Assembly: GCF_041262585.1 (NCBI RefSeq)
Contig: NZ_JBGCBZ010000016.1
Span: forward strand, 124,001-188,000
From: JAOEGB01 sp041262585
GTDB taxonomy: Bacteria > Actinomycetota > Actinomycetes > Streptosporangiales > Streptosporangiaceae
Length of the DNA stretch: 64,000 bases
Reading direction: 5' to 3'
Under the pieces are notes generated by a model, which was not told where the DNA came from, did no database searches, and saw nothing but the letters and a program-made list of their open reading frames with translations. Each line of letters begins with the position of its first letter. Position 1 is the first letter of the stretch. This document shows, piece after piece, positions 35,329 to 44,340 of this stretch. The position numbers and the translations under genes are program-made.

Positions 35329-36183
35329 TCAGCGGCGTATGACGAGCTGCCGTGGCGGCGGCGGAGACGGCGGGTTGAGCAGCCGGTGGGCCAGCCAGAA
35401 CACCCCGGCGGCGCTCCCGAGCACGAACAGCACACCGCTGACGCTGTGGAAGGCCGCCAGGAACGACTGGATGTCGCCGCTCCCCGCCCGGGCCGCCGCC
35501 AGCAGCGTCCCTCCGGCCAGGTAGGCGACCACGGGAGTGGACAGCCCGATCATGCGGTCGTTGAACGACCACGCCTCGCACGCCAGCACGGTCAGCGCTC
35601 CGAGCGCCCACACCAGCGCGGGAACCGGGAAGATCGCCACGGCCGCGAACCGGAACGGGATGAGCAACCCGGCCACGGCCAGCAGCGCCATCGCCAGCGT
35701 CTCCCTCCGGTGGCTCAGGAGGGCCGCCGCGACTTCCCTGCGCCGAGCCGCGCGCGGGCTTCCGGCCGTTCCACGCGCGGCCGCCCTGGCTCGGACGGCC
35801 GCCTTTCCCCGAATGACCGTCATGCCGGGACCGGCCGTCAGCAGGCGGCGCCGTTCCGGTGGCGGCGGCACGCTCGGCCCCGCGTCCACGACGACGGGGA
35901 TGACGGCGGTGCTGCGCTCCTCGATCGGCTGGGCGGCCTCGTGCGCCGCCGCCAGCCTGCGGATCTCACGGTCGACCAGGGCGGTGGGCGGCCCGAACCG
36001 CGCGATCACCTTCTTCACGTGCCTGGCGTCGTCGCTTCCGCCGCGCTCCTGCTCGACGCGCTCCCGCAGCCGCCGGACGAAGTCGAGCCGCTGATCCGGG
36101 CGCAGCCGACCGTGGGCGGCGTCCGCCACCCTGCTGACGTACTCCAGAACGAGCTGGTCGGCGCGCTCGATCACCCTGGTCAT
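35329..36183 (-). CDS. Membrane protein with N-terminal HAAS-like domain
   Basis: 284 residues. The N-terminal ~80 (LVLEYVSRVADAAHGRLRPDQRLDFVRRLRERVEQER...VKKVIARFGPPTALVDREIRRLA) resemble the HAAS/DUF1700 helical signalling domain. A basic linker precedes four hydrophobic segments (about 165-270) and a Pro/Arg tail. HAAS proteins often work with PadR regulators, none of which is adjacent. I take the ATG at 36183; the longer upstream reading is antisense of the next gene. Confidence 0.72.
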   Translation of the reverse strand: MTRVIERADQLVLEYVSRVADAAHGRLRPDQRLDFVRRLRERVEQERGGSDDARHVKKVIARFGPPTALVDREIRRLAAAHEAAQPIEERSTAVIPVVVDAGPSVPPPPERRRLLTAGPGMTVIRGKAAVRARAAARGTAGSPRAARRREVAAALLSHRRETLAMALLAVAGLLIPFRFAAVAIFPVPALVWALGALTVLACEAWSFNDRMIGLSTPVVAYLAGGTLLAAARAGSGDIQSFLAAFHSVSGVLFVLGSAAGVFWLAHRLLNPPSPPPPRQLVIRR

Positions 36184-36343
36184 ACTGCCCCAGCACCGGC
36201 GGCTATGCGACCGATGCTCGAAAAATCCGGCCCTACGATGGAAAGGATGTTGACACGCTCCCCTCCCCGGGAGGGGGGTTTCACGGGCACCCTGTCCCGG
36301 CCATGGGCGGCGCCGCAGGCGGCGGACTCCCAGAGGAGATTCG

Positions 36344-38746
36344 ATGAGCACCGACTTCACCGAGTGGCTGCGCGGCCGTACGGATGAGCGGTTGCGCGCG
36401 CTCGTGAAGGCGCGGCCCGAGCTCATCACGCCCGTCCCGGCCCATGTCGAGGGCCTCGCCGCCCGCGCGAGCACCCCGTCGGCCCTGGGCCGGGCACTCG
36501 ACCGGCTCGACGGGTTCACGCTCGCCGTCCTGGAGACGCTGAGCCTCCAGCCCGGCCCCCTCGCCCGCGACCCGCTCCGGTCCCTCCTCGCCCACGCCGT
36601 CCCAGGAGCCACCCCCGGCCCGGACCTCGACGCCGCCCTCGACGCCGCCCTCGACGAGGCGATCGAGCGGCTCCGCACCACGGGGCTGGCCTACGGGCCC
36701 GACGACGCGCTGCGCCCGGCGCCGGGGGTCAAGGAGGCGCTGGACCCTCCCGCGGGTCTGGGGCCTCCGGCCGCGGAGGTCTTCCGGCACCACTCCCCGG
36801 AGGCGCTGGAGGTGCTCCTCGGCGACATCGCCCCGGACGGAGACGCCCCACCGGGGGGAGATCACAGGGCTCCCCGGGTGCGGCTGGCGGCGGTGCTGGC
36901 CGATCCGGCGGCGGTCGGGCGTCTGGTCGGGGAGGTGTCGTCGCAGGCGCGCGCCGCCCTCGACGAGCTGGCATGGGGACCGGCGAGCGGGCGGCTGCCC
37001 AACGCCCGGCGCGAGGTCAGCACGGCCACCGCCCAGTCGCCGATCGAGCAGCTCCTCGCCCGGGGCCTGCTCGGAGCGACCGGCGAGGAGACCGTGGCGC
37101 TCCCCCGCGAGGTGGCCCTCTTCCTGCGCGACGGCCGGATCCACCGTGACCTGTCCCCTCACCCGCCCGCGCTGGAGGGCGCCACCCGCGACCAGGTCCT
37201 CGCCGACCGGACGGCCGCCGGGCAGGCGTTCACCTTCGTCCGCACCGTCGAAGAGCTGTGCGAGCACTGGAGTGTCGATCCTCCCGGGGTCCTGCGCACG
37301 GGCGGCCTCGCCGTACGGGATCTGAAGAGGACGGCGCAGCTCCTCGACCTTCCGGAGTGGGCGGCCGGGCTCGTCGTCGAGGTGGCCTACGCGGCCGGGC
37401 TGATCGCGTCGAACGGATCGGTCGACGGCGAGTGGCTGCCGACCGCGGCGTACGACGGCTGGCGGGTCAAGGCCACCGAGGACCGGTGGGCGGTGCTGGG
37501 CTCCGCCTGGGCGGCCATGGATCGCGTCCCCGGACTCATCGGAGAGCGGGACGAGCGCGACCGGCCGCTGAACGCCCTGAATCCCGATCTCCGCAGGCCG
37601 GCCGCCGCGCAGGTGCGCGCCGAGACGCTGGCCGTGCTGGCGTCGGCCCCCGCCGGGCTGGCGCCGGCCGCGCGGTCCGTGCTGGCCCGGCTGACGTGGG
37701 AGCGGCCCCGGCGCCGGGGCGCGCAGCGGGACAGGTTCGCGGAGTTCACACTGCGCGAGGCCGAGCACATCGGCGTGACGGGGCTCGGCGTGCTGTCCGC
37801 GCACGGGCGGTCGATCGTCCTCGGGGACGGCGAGGCGGGGCGCCTGCTGGCTCCGCTGCTGCCCGAGCCGGTGGACCACGTGCTGCTGCAGGCCGACCTG
37901 ACCGCCGTCGCCCCCGGACCGCTGACGAGCGACCTCGGCCGCTGGCTCGCGCTGGCGGCCGACATCGAGTCGAAGGGCGGCGCGACCGTCTACCGGTTCG
38001 GCGAGCGGTCGATCCGCCGGGCGCTGGACGCCGGGCAGTCGGCGGACGACATGATCGCGATGCTGGAGCGGCACTCCGCCACACCCGTCCCCCAGCCGCT
38101 GCGCTACCTGGTCTCCGACGTGGCCCGCCGCCACGGCCGCATCAAGGTCGGTACGGCTTCCGCCTACGTCCGCTGTGACGATCCGTCGGTGCTCGACGAG
38201 GTGCTGGCCGACAAGCGGTCCGGCCTGCTGCGGCTGCGGCGGCTCGCCCCGACCGTGCTGGCGTCCAAGACGTCGAGGGCGACGCTGGTCGACTCGCTGC
38301 GGGCGATGGGCTACGCGCCGGTCGCCGAGTCCCTGGAGGGAGACGTACTGGTCTCCCGGGCCGAGACGCGGCGGACGGAGGGCCCGGCCATGGCCCGTGC
38401 GGCCGGCGCCACAGGTCCAGATCCCGACGTCGTGGCGGCGGCCGTACGAGCGATCCGGGCGGGGGACGACGCCCACCGCACGAGGCGGCGGCCGGTCGAC
38501 GCTCCCGACGGCCAGCCCCCCCGCAGCCCGGCGAGCGCGACGATCGAGGCGTTGCGCGAGGCGATTCGCCTGGGCTCCCAGGTGTGGATCGGCTACCTCG
38601 ACTCCCAGGGTCACGCCACCAGCCGCATCCTGGAGCCGGCCCGCATCGAGGGCGGCTATCTCACGGCCTACGACGAGACCCGCGCCACCGTCCACCGCTT
38701 CGCCCTGCACCGCATAACCGGTGTGGCGAGCCTCTCGCCTCAGTAA
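36344..38746 (+). CDS. Helicase-associated protein (XPB/Ssl2-type, WYL-like C-terminus)
   Basis: 800 residues without Walker motifs. The N-terminal half contains winged-helix-like segments. The central part (about 450-640) resembles the conserved XPB/Ssl2-associated domain (FAEFTLREAEHIGVTGLGVLSAHGR...DLTAVAPGPLTSDLGRWLALAADIESKGGATVYRFGERSIRRALDAG). The last ~70 residues look like a WYL-type module (ALREAIRLGSQVWIGYLDSQGHATSRILEPARIEGGYLTAYDE). It lies 62 bp upstream of the XPB helicase, a conserved pairing, so it is probably its partner in DNA repair. GGAG is 6 nt before the ATG. It contains a 12-bp repeat. Confidence 0.83.
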   Translation: MSTDFTEWLRGRTDERLRALVKARPELITPVPAHVEGLAARASTPSALGRALDRLDGFTLAVLETLSLQPGPLARDPLRSLLAHAVPGATPGPDLDAALDAALDEAIERLRTTGLAYGPDDALRPAPGVKEALDPPAGLGPPAAEVFRHHSPEALEVLLGDIAPDGDAPPGGDHRAPRVRLAAVLADPAAVGRLVGEVSSQARAALDELAWGPASGRLPNARREVSTATAQSPIEQLLARGLLGATGEETVALPREVALFLRDGRIHRDLSPHPPALEGATRDQVLADRTAAGQAFTFVRTVEELCEHWSVDPPGVLRTGGLAVRDLKRTAQLLDLPEWAAGLVVEVAYAAGLIASNGSVDGEWLPTAAYDGWRVKATEDRWAVLGSAWAAMDRVPGLIGERDERDRPLNALNPDLRRPAAAQVRAETLAVLASAPAGLAPAARSVLARLTWERPRRRGAQRDRFAEFTLREAEHIGVTGLGVLSAHGRSIVLGDGEAGRLLAPLLPEPVDHVLLQADLTAVAPGPLTSDLGRWLALAADIESKGGATVYRFGERSIRRALDAGQSADDMIAMLERHSATPVPQPLRYLVSDVARRHGRIKVGTASAYVRCDDPSVLDEVLADKRSGLLRLRRLAPTVLASKTSRATLVDSLRAMGYAPVAESLEGDVLVSRAETRRTEGPAMARAAGATGPDPDVVAAAVRAIRAGDDAHRTRRRPVDAPDGQPPRSPASATIEALREAIRLGSQVWIGYLDSQGHATSRILEPARIEGGYLTAYDETRATVHRFALHRITGVASLSPQ
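36629..36652. repeat. Two perfect 12-bp in-frame units in the helicase-associated gene
   Basis: GACGCCGCCCTC at 36629-36640 and 36641-36652, followed by a partial unit. Encodes LDAALDAALDEA. Confidence 0.75.
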
Positions 38747-38808
38747 AACGGGACTGATTCGCCTCGATCTCTTGTTTGATAGGCCATAACCGTTCGAGGG
38801 AGTGGGCA

Positions 38809-40464
38809 TTGAATGACGGGCCGCTGATCGTTCAGTCGGACAAGACGCTGCTGCTTGAGGTCGATCACGAAAGGGCCGGTGAGTGCCGCAAGGCGATCGC
38901 CCCGTTCGCCGAGCTGGAGCGCGCGCCCGAGCATGTCCACACCTACCGGGTCACGCCGCTCGCGCTGTGGAACGCCCGCGCCGCCGGGCACGACGCCGAG
39001 CAGGTTATCGACGCGCTGATCTCGCACAGCCGCTATCCCGTGCCGCACGCGCTGCTCGTGGACGTGGCGGAGACCATGGCCCGCTACGGACGGCTCCGGC
39101 TGGAGAAGGACCCGATCCACGGGCTGATCCTGACCAGCTCCGACCGCGCGGTGCTGGAGGAGGTGCTGCGCTCCAGGAAGATCCAGCCGCTGCTGGGCGA
39201 GCGGATCGGCGCCGAGGCGGTGGCCGTGCACCCGTCGGAGCGCGGCAACATCAAGCAACTGCTGCTCAAGCTGGGCTGGCCGGCCGAGGACCTCGCCGGA
39301 TACGTGGACGGCGAGCACCACGCCATCGCGCTGGCCGAGGACGGCTGGGAGCTCCGGCCGTACCAGAAGGAGGCGGCGGACGCGTTCTGGCACGGCGGTT
39401 CCGGCGTGGTGGTGCTGCCCTGTGGGGCGGGCAAGACGATCGTCGGGGCCGCCGCCATGGCGCACGCCCAGGCCACCACGCTGATCCTGGTGACCAACAC
39501 GGTCTCGGCGCACCAGTGGAAGCAGGAGCTGATCAAGCGGACCTCCCTGACCGAGGACGAGATCGGCGAGTACACGGGCACCAAGAAGGAGATCCGCCCG
39601 GTCACCATCGCGACCTACCAGGTCATGACGACCAGGCGGCAGGGCGTCTACCGGCATCTGGAGCTGTTCGACGCCCGCGACTGGGGACTGGTGATCTACG
39701 ACGAGGTGCACCTGCTGCCCGCGCCGATCTTCCGGATGACGGCCGACCTCCAGGCCCGCCGCCGGGTGGGGCTCACCGCGACGCTGGTCCGCGAGGACGG
39801 CCGCGAGGGCGACGTCTTCTCCCTCATCGGGCCCAAGCGGTACGACGCGCCCTGGAAGGAGATGGAGACCCAGGGGTGGATCGCGCCCGCCGACTGCGTC
39901 GAGGTCAGGGTCACGCTGACCGACGAGGAACGGCTGGCCTACGCGATGGCCGAGCCCGACGAGCGCTACCGGTTCTGCTCCACCACGCCGTCGAAGACCC
40001 GGGTCACCGAGGCCCTCGTCCGGCGGCACGCCGGCGAGCAGGTGCTGGTGATCGGGCAGTACATCGACCAGCTCGACGAGCTGGGCGAGCACCTGAACGC
40101 CCCGGTCATCAAGGGCGAGACCCGCGTCCGCGAGCGGGAGCGGCTGTTCCAGGCGTTCCGCGACAAGGAGATCCAGGTCCTCGTCGTGTCGAAGGTGGCC
40201 AACTTCTCCATCGACCTGCCCGAGGCTGCTGTGGCGATCCAGGTGTCGGGCACCTTCGGCTCGCGGCAGGAGGAGGCCCAGCGGCTCGGCCGCGTGCTCC
40301 GGCCCAAGGCCGACGGCGGCGGCGCGCGGTTCTACTCGGTCGTCAGCCGGGACACCGTGGACCAGGACTTCGCGGCCCACCGGCAGCGGTTCCTGGCGGA
40401 GCAGGGGTACGCCTACCACATCATCGACGCCGACGACGTGGGCGAGGAAAACCCGGCGAGGTGA
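38809..40464 (+). CDS. XPB/Rad25-type DNA repair helicase
   Basis: 551 residues, superfamily 2. Motif I GAGKT in VVLPCGAGKTIVGA, motif II as DEVH (IYDEVHLLP), motif III LTATLVRED, and motif VI region FGSRQEEAQRLGRVLRP. The N-terminal ~190 residues form the damage-recognition/XPB N domain. I start at TTG 38809 (MNDGPLIVQSDKTLLLEVDH): GAGGGAG ends 6 nt before it and the N-terminus then matches the family, while the alternative at 38776 adds an unlikely extension. A perfect hairpin covers the stop codon. Confidence 0.9.
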   Translation: MNDGPLIVQSDKTLLLEVDHERAGECRKAIAPFAELERAPEHVHTYRVTPLALWNARAAGHDAEQVIDALISHSRYPVPHALLVDVAETMARYGRLRLEKDPIHGLILTSSDRAVLEEVLRSRKIQPLLGERIGAEAVAVHPSERGNIKQLLLKLGWPAEDLAGYVDGEHHAIALAEDGWELRPYQKEAADAFWHGGSGVVVLPCGAGKTIVGAAAMAHAQATTLILVTNTVSAHQWKQELIKRTSLTEDEIGEYTGTKKEIRPVTIATYQVMTTRRQGVYRHLELFDARDWGLVIYDEVHLLPAPIFRMTADLQARRRVGLTATLVREDGREGDVFSLIGPKRYDAPWKEMETQGWIAPADCVEVRVTLTDEERLAYAMAEPDERYRFCSTTPSKTRVTEALVRRHAGEQVLVIGQYIDQLDELGEHLNAPVIKGETRVRERERLFQAFRDKEIQVLVVSKVANFSIDLPEAAVAIQVSGTFGSRQEEAQRLGRVLRPKADGGGARFYSVVSRDTVDQDFAAHRQRFLAEQGYAYHIIDADDVGEENPAR

Positions 40465-40476
40465 GTCTCGCCGGGT
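40451..40476 (+). terminator. Hairpin over the XPB helicase stop codon
   Basis: Perfect 10-bp stem (40451-40460 with 40467-40476) and a 6-nt loop. The TGA stop (40462-40464) lies in the loop. There is no T tract, so it may be a U-less actinobacterial terminator or an mRNA-stabilising 3' end. Confidence 0.5.
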
Positions 40477-40612
40477 GGGGCGCCAGGTCAGGCAGGTCTG
40501 TTCTGATCAGGTCCAGGAGATACCGTCGGCCCGAGACAACCGCATCACCCCCTTGCCGCCTTGCCCCCACACACAACCACTCAGATCGATGGCGGCCATA
40601 CCCCATAGTCGC

Positions 40613-40632
40613 GGCAAATCACCCGATTTGCC
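40613..40632. promoter_or_regulatory. Inverted repeat GGCAAATC-N4-GATTTGCC in an intergenic gap
   Basis: Perfect 8-bp arms (40613-40620, 40625-40632). Related half-sites follow at about 40650 (GACTTGCC) and 40660 (GATTTG). It lies in the 230-bp gap downstream of the helicase and the small membrane gene. Operator-like, but no assigned promoter. Confidence 0.35.
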
Positions 40633-40694
40633 CCGGCTTTTGGGCGACTTGCCATGCCGATTTGTTAGGGATTCAGCCAGTATTCGCAGGGTTA

Positions 40695-40997
40695 CTACGC
40701 GACCACACCGCCGACGAAAAGCACGCCCACGGCCAGCACCCACGCCCCCACGCCGACCCCCAGCAGCGCCGCCCGGCGAGTGATCCAGGCCGCCGCCGTG
40801 GACGTCGCCGCCACGAGCGCGATCGCGGCGGAGAGCAGGGTGGCGGTGGCGATCCGGTCCGCGCAGGCCACGTACGAGTCGGCATTCGAGCAGAACGCGT
40901 CCATCCCCCAGCCGTCGAAGACCGACAGCCCCCAGAGCGCGGCGAGCAGCAGGCTCGCCACGGTCGGGATCGCGGGAGGGACCCAGGTCCGTGTCAC
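40695..40997 (-). CDS. Small membrane protein
   Basis: 100 residues from GTG 40997: three hydrophobic segments (VASLLLAALWGLSVF; TATLLSAAIALVAATSTAAAWI; LLGVGVGAWVLAVGVLFVGGVV) and a central hydrophilic loop with two cysteines (FCSNADSYVACADR) that could form a disulphide outside. Divergent from helD. Function unknown. Extension upstream of 40997 is antisense to helD and rejected. Confidence 0.6.
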   Translation of the reverse strand: MTRTWVPPAIPTVASLLLAALWGLSVFDGWGMDAFCSNADSYVACADRIATATLLSAAIALVAATSTAAAWITRRAALLGVGVGAWVLAVGVLFVGGVVA

Positions 40998-41112
40998 GCC
41001 GTTACAGGTACCCGCACCGGGAAACGGCAACACGCCGCGGAAATACCATTTGGGTTGGCGATCGGCCCTCGGTAAGCTCTTGTGTTTCCCGCTCTCACAG
41101 AGGAGTTTCCGC

Positions 41113-43119
41113 ATGCCTGAAAAGGTGCTAGAGGCCGAGCGCGCCCATCTCGCGGCCTCCCGCGCCGCGCTCCGATCGATGCGCGAGCACGCGCAGTCCC
41201 TCTCCGCTGACGCCGCCGGCGACTGGGTCTCCCAGCAGGTGCTCCAGGGCCTCCTCGACCAGCGGGTCGCCGCGCTCGCCGACCACGCCGGCACCCCGCT
41301 CTTCTTCGGCCGCCTCAACCGGTCCGGCGGCGACGACCTCCCCACCACGATCTACGTCGGCCGCCGCCACATCCACGACGACAACAGCCGGGCCCTGGTC
41401 ATCGACTGGCGCGCCCCCGTCTCCCGCGCCTTCTACCAGGCGAGCCCCGCCGACCCGATGGGCATCACGCTGCGCCGCAGGTTCGGCTACCACGGCGGCG
41501 ACCTCACCGCCTACGAGGACGAGCCCCTCGACGGCCTCCTCGACGGCAGCGGCCTCGGGCAGAGCAGGCTCCTCACCGAGGAGATCGAGCGCCCCCGCAC
41601 CGGCCCCATGCGCGACATCGTCGCTACCATCCAGCCAGACCAGGACGAGATCGTCCGAGCCGACCTCGGCGTGACGGTCTGCGTCCAGGGGGCTCCCGGC
41701 ACCGGGAAGACGGCGGTGGGCCTGCACCGCGCCGCCTACCTGCTGTTCACCCACCGCGAGAAGCTCTCCCGATCCGGCGTGATGATCGTCGGCCCGAACC
41801 GCGCCTTCCTCTCCTACATCTCCTCCGTCCTCCCGGCGCTCGGCGAAGTCAAGGTCGACCAGACGACCGTGGCCGGCGTCCTCGGCGACCACTCCTTCCC
41901 CGAGGACCCGGCGGTCGCGGCGATCAAGGGCGACGCCCGGATGGCCGAGGTCCTGAAGCGGGCGCTCTGGCTGCACGTGACCAAGCCGGAAGAGGGCGTG
42001 CTGTTCACCAAGGGCATCAACCGCTACCGGGTCGCCGACTACGAGGTCCGCGAGATCGTCGCCTCGCTGCGCGGCACCACCCGGTACGGCCCGGGCCGCA
42101 CCACGCTGGCCCAGCGGCTCGCGCACGCCGTGCTCGTCCAGATGGAGCGGCGCGGCGAGTCGCCCGACGACCGGGTGCAAGACGCCGTGGCGAGATCCAA
42201 GTCGGTCAAGGCCGTGCTCGACGCGGTGTGGCCCAAGCTCACGCCCGAGCAGGTGCTCTTCCGGCTTCTCTCGGACGCGGGCTTCCTCGCCCGCGCCGCC
42301 AAGTCCGGCCTGTCGCCCGCCGAGCAGGAGACGATCCTCTGGCGCAAGCCCGCCAAGTCGCACAGATCCGTCAAATGGTCTGCGGCCGACGCCGCGCTGC
42401 TCGACGAGCTGGGCGACCTGATCGAGCGGACGGCCTCACACGGCCACGTCGTGGTGGACGAGGCCCAGGACCTGTCCGCGATGCAGCTCCGCGCGCTCGG
42501 GCGGCGCTGCCGTACGGGATCGGCGACCGTGCTGGGCGACCTCGCCCAGGGCACGACGCCGTGGTCCGCCCGGTCCTGGAAGACCGTGCTCGACCATCTC
42601 GGCCAGCCGTCCGGCCAGGTCACCGAGCTGACACTGGGCTTCCGCGTGCCGCGCGAGATCCTCGACTACGCGGCCCGGCTGCTTCCCTCGGTCGCGCCGG
42701 ACCTCGCCGCTCCCCGATCGCTCCGCCCCGGAGCCGGCTCCCTTTCCGTACGGCTGTCGCCCGACGTGGCCTCGGCCGTGCCCGACGCCGTACGGCAGGC
42801 CCTCCGGCGTGAGGGCTCCATCGGGGTCATCGTGGCCGACGCCTCCGTCTCCGCCATCTCGACGGCCCTCACCGGTATCGGCCACGGCGTGCTCGGCCCC
42901 GACTCCACCGGCGAGGAGCGCGTGCTGGTGGTCCCGGCCGGCCTGGCCAAGGGCCTGGAGTACGACCACGTCATCGTCGTGGAGCCCGCCGACATCGTCG
43001 CCGCCGAAGAGCGCGGGCTCGCCCGGCTCTACGTCGTCCTCACCCGGGCCGTCACCTCGCTGACCGTCCTCCACGCGAACGGGCTCCCCGAGCAGCTCGC
43101 CCCGCAGACCGTTATGTAG
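41113..43119 (+). CDS. helD: HelD-type helicase-like RNA polymerase recycling factor
   Basis: 668 residues. The N-terminal coiled coil (EKVLEAERAHLAASRAALRSMREHA) that inserts into RNA polymerase is followed by a UvrD/Rep-like motor split by a large insertion. Walker A GAPGTGKT is at 193-200, Walker B in VVVDEAQDLSAMQL, and late motifs in VVPAGLAKGLEYDHVIVVEP and LYVVLTRAVTSLTVLH. HelD removes stalled RNA polymerase, and some actinobacterial relatives (HelR) protect against rifamycins. No rifamycin-associated promoter element is recognisable upstream. AGAGGAG precedes the ATG. Confidence 0.88.
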   Translation: MPEKVLEAERAHLAASRAALRSMREHAQSLSADAAGDWVSQQVLQGLLDQRVAALADHAGTPLFFGRLNRSGGDDLPTTIYVGRRHIHDDNSRALVIDWRAPVSRAFYQASPADPMGITLRRRFGYHGGDLTAYEDEPLDGLLDGSGLGQSRLLTEEIERPRTGPMRDIVATIQPDQDEIVRADLGVTVCVQGAPGTGKTAVGLHRAAYLLFTHREKLSRSGVMIVGPNRAFLSYISSVLPALGEVKVDQTTVAGVLGDHSFPEDPAVAAIKGDARMAEVLKRALWLHVTKPEEGVLFTKGINRYRVADYEVREIVASLRGTTRYGPGRTTLAQRLAHAVLVQMERRGESPDDRVQDAVARSKSVKAVLDAVWPKLTPEQVLFRLLSDAGFLARAAKSGLSPAEQETILWRKPAKSHRSVKWSAADAALLDELGDLIERTASHGHVVVDEAQDLSAMQLRALGRRCRTGSATVLGDLAQGTTPWSARSWKTVLDHLGQPSGQVTELTLGFRVPREILDYAARLLPSVAPDLAAPRSLRPGAGSLSVRLSPDVASAVPDAVRQALRREGSIGVIVADASVSAISTALTGIGHGVLGPDSTGEERVLVVPAGLAKGLEYDHVIVVEPADIVAAEERGLARLYVVLTRAVTSLTVLHANGLPEQLAPQTVM

Positions 43120-43137
43120 ACCGTCGGGTGGACCGGG

Positions 43138-43356
43138 CTACAGCGTCGTCGTCATTCCCCCGTCGACCGTGAAGGTCGCGCCGGTCGTGTTGCCGCTGCG
43201 GCGTTCGCTCGCCAGCATCAGCACGGCCTCCGCGATCTCCTCCGGCCGCGTGAGCCGGCCCGTCACCATGCGCTTCGCGACGGCGGCCCGCGCCTCGTCG
43301 CCCTGCCAGCGGCCGGTGTCCACCGGGCCCGGGGCCACACCGTTGACGCATGTGGA
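43138..43356 (-). pseudogene. C-terminal remnant of a short-chain dehydrogenase/reductase
   Basis: The minus strand encodes only the last ~70 residues of an SDR: VNGVAPGPVDTG...RLTRPEEIAEAVLMLASERRSGNTTGATFTVDGGM, the conserved NxxxPGxxxT and TGxxxxVDGG end. The glycine-rich cofactor site and the catalytic Ser-Tyr-Lys are missing; homology stops at about 43356, against the SnoaL-like gene. It is a 5'-truncated relic. Confidence 0.75.
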
Positions 43357-43412
43357 AGTCGTCAGTCGTGTGACTCAAGCGGCCGCCGGACGCGCCTCGT
43401 TAGCGTGCGGTC

Positions 43413-43700
43413 ATGACCGAATCCACGAATCCCTTCGACGTCGTCCGCGCCGTATACGCGGCCATCAACGCAGGTGACGTCCCCACGTTGTTCGCGCTGA
43501 CCGACCCCGAGATCGAGATCTACCAGAGCGAGGAGCTGCCCTACGGCGGCCACCACCAGGGCTACGACGGAATGAAGGTGTTCCTGGAGGGCGTGCGGAC
43601 CGCTTTGGACAGCCAGATCGAGATGGGCGAGCTCTACCGGGCCGGCGACAAAATGGTTCAGATCGGCCGGACCCGGGGAACGGCCCGTGCGACAGGAGCG
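43413..43700 (+). pseudogene. Truncated SnoaL/NTF2-like protein gene
   Basis: From ATG 43413, about 95 residues match the SnoaL/ketosteroid-isomerase-like fold (PFDVVRAVYAAINAGDVPTLFALTDPEIEIYQSEELPYGGHHQGYDGMKVFLEGV...VQIGRTRGTARATGA). Family resemblance ends there; the last strand pair (normally VHVWTIRDGKI...) is lost. The frame then runs on into unrelated sequence, antisense to cutA, until 44279. From GTG 43700 a different 57-codon frame is open to 43873 and could be another fragment. I treat the gene as 3'-truncated, though a short functional form cannot be excluded. Confidence 0.55.
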
Positions 43701-43877
43701 TGGATTTCGAACGATTCCGCGTCGCCGGGGAAGACACACTCCGCCGGGCCGTCGATCTGTGCACCGGCGTCGCGTCTGTCAGTCCGCAGCAGCGAATCAG
43801 TACTGTCATGCAGCGGCTCGGCCCTCACTGCTCGCTCCCAATCGTCGCGGAGCTTCTCGACAGAACGACCTGACGTC

Positions 43878-44195
43878 CTACGAGGTCGACCGGGTCACCC
43901 ATTCCAGGAACGTCGCCGAGCCCGCCGCCAGAGGCCACGCGGTGACCTCCGGGTTGTCCCACGGGTGCCGGTCGATCAGATGCGCCTCCAACTCGGGATA
44001 CTTCGCGGCGGTGGTCTTCAGGAACACCTGCCACTCCTCGGCTTCCCCGAGTTCGCCCTTGTGCCAGAACACCGAGACGACCGGGCCGAGGACCTGCCCG
44101 CAGGCCGCGAGACGCCCCTCAACCGCCGACCGGACAAGGTTTATCGCTGCCTCGCGGCTGGCGGCCGTCGTGGACACCTGGAAGTAGTCAGTCAC
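43878..44195 (-). CDS. cutA: Divalent-cation tolerance protein CutA
   Basis: 105 residues, full length for CutA. The core VSTTAASREAAINLVRSAVEGRLAACGQVLGPVVSVFWHKGELGEAEEWQVFLKTTAAKYPELEAHLIDRHPWDNPEV carries the family's ACxxxG...Y/FxWxG...EExxxxKT...HPYxxPE pattern. It forms a trimeric, PII-like small protein of uncertain role in metal tolerance. It sits just downstream of groEL, separated by the groEL terminator. Confidence 0.88.
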   Translation of the reverse strand: MTDYFQVSTTAASREAAINLVRSAVEGRLAACGQVLGPVVSVFWHKGELGEAEEWQVFLKTTAAKYPELEAHLIDRHPWDNPEVTAWPLAAGSATFLEWVTRSTS

Positions 44196-44276
44196 GCCGC
44201 AGACCCTACGACAGCCAAACGCCCCGCCGGCGAGATGACCGGCGGGAGGGAGCTCGTGCTCATCCTCTCACCACGC

Positions 44277-44314
44277 TGAAAAGAAAGAGCCGGCCCCGTG
44301 ACCGGGGGCCGGCT
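44277..44314 (-). terminator. groEL terminator
   Basis: Read leftward: a 10-bp perfect stem (44314-44305 with 44297-44288), 7-nt loop, then a T-rich tail TCTTTCTTTTC. It lies directly after the groEL stop at 44341. Confidence 0.85.
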
Positions 44315-44340
44315 TCTTCTCGTAACCGTGCTTCGAGGAC

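Noticed and set aside
44196..44279. Distal part of the SnoaL-like open frame as real coding sequence
   Set aside because: After about codon 95 the frame is antisense to cutA and loses all family resemblance.
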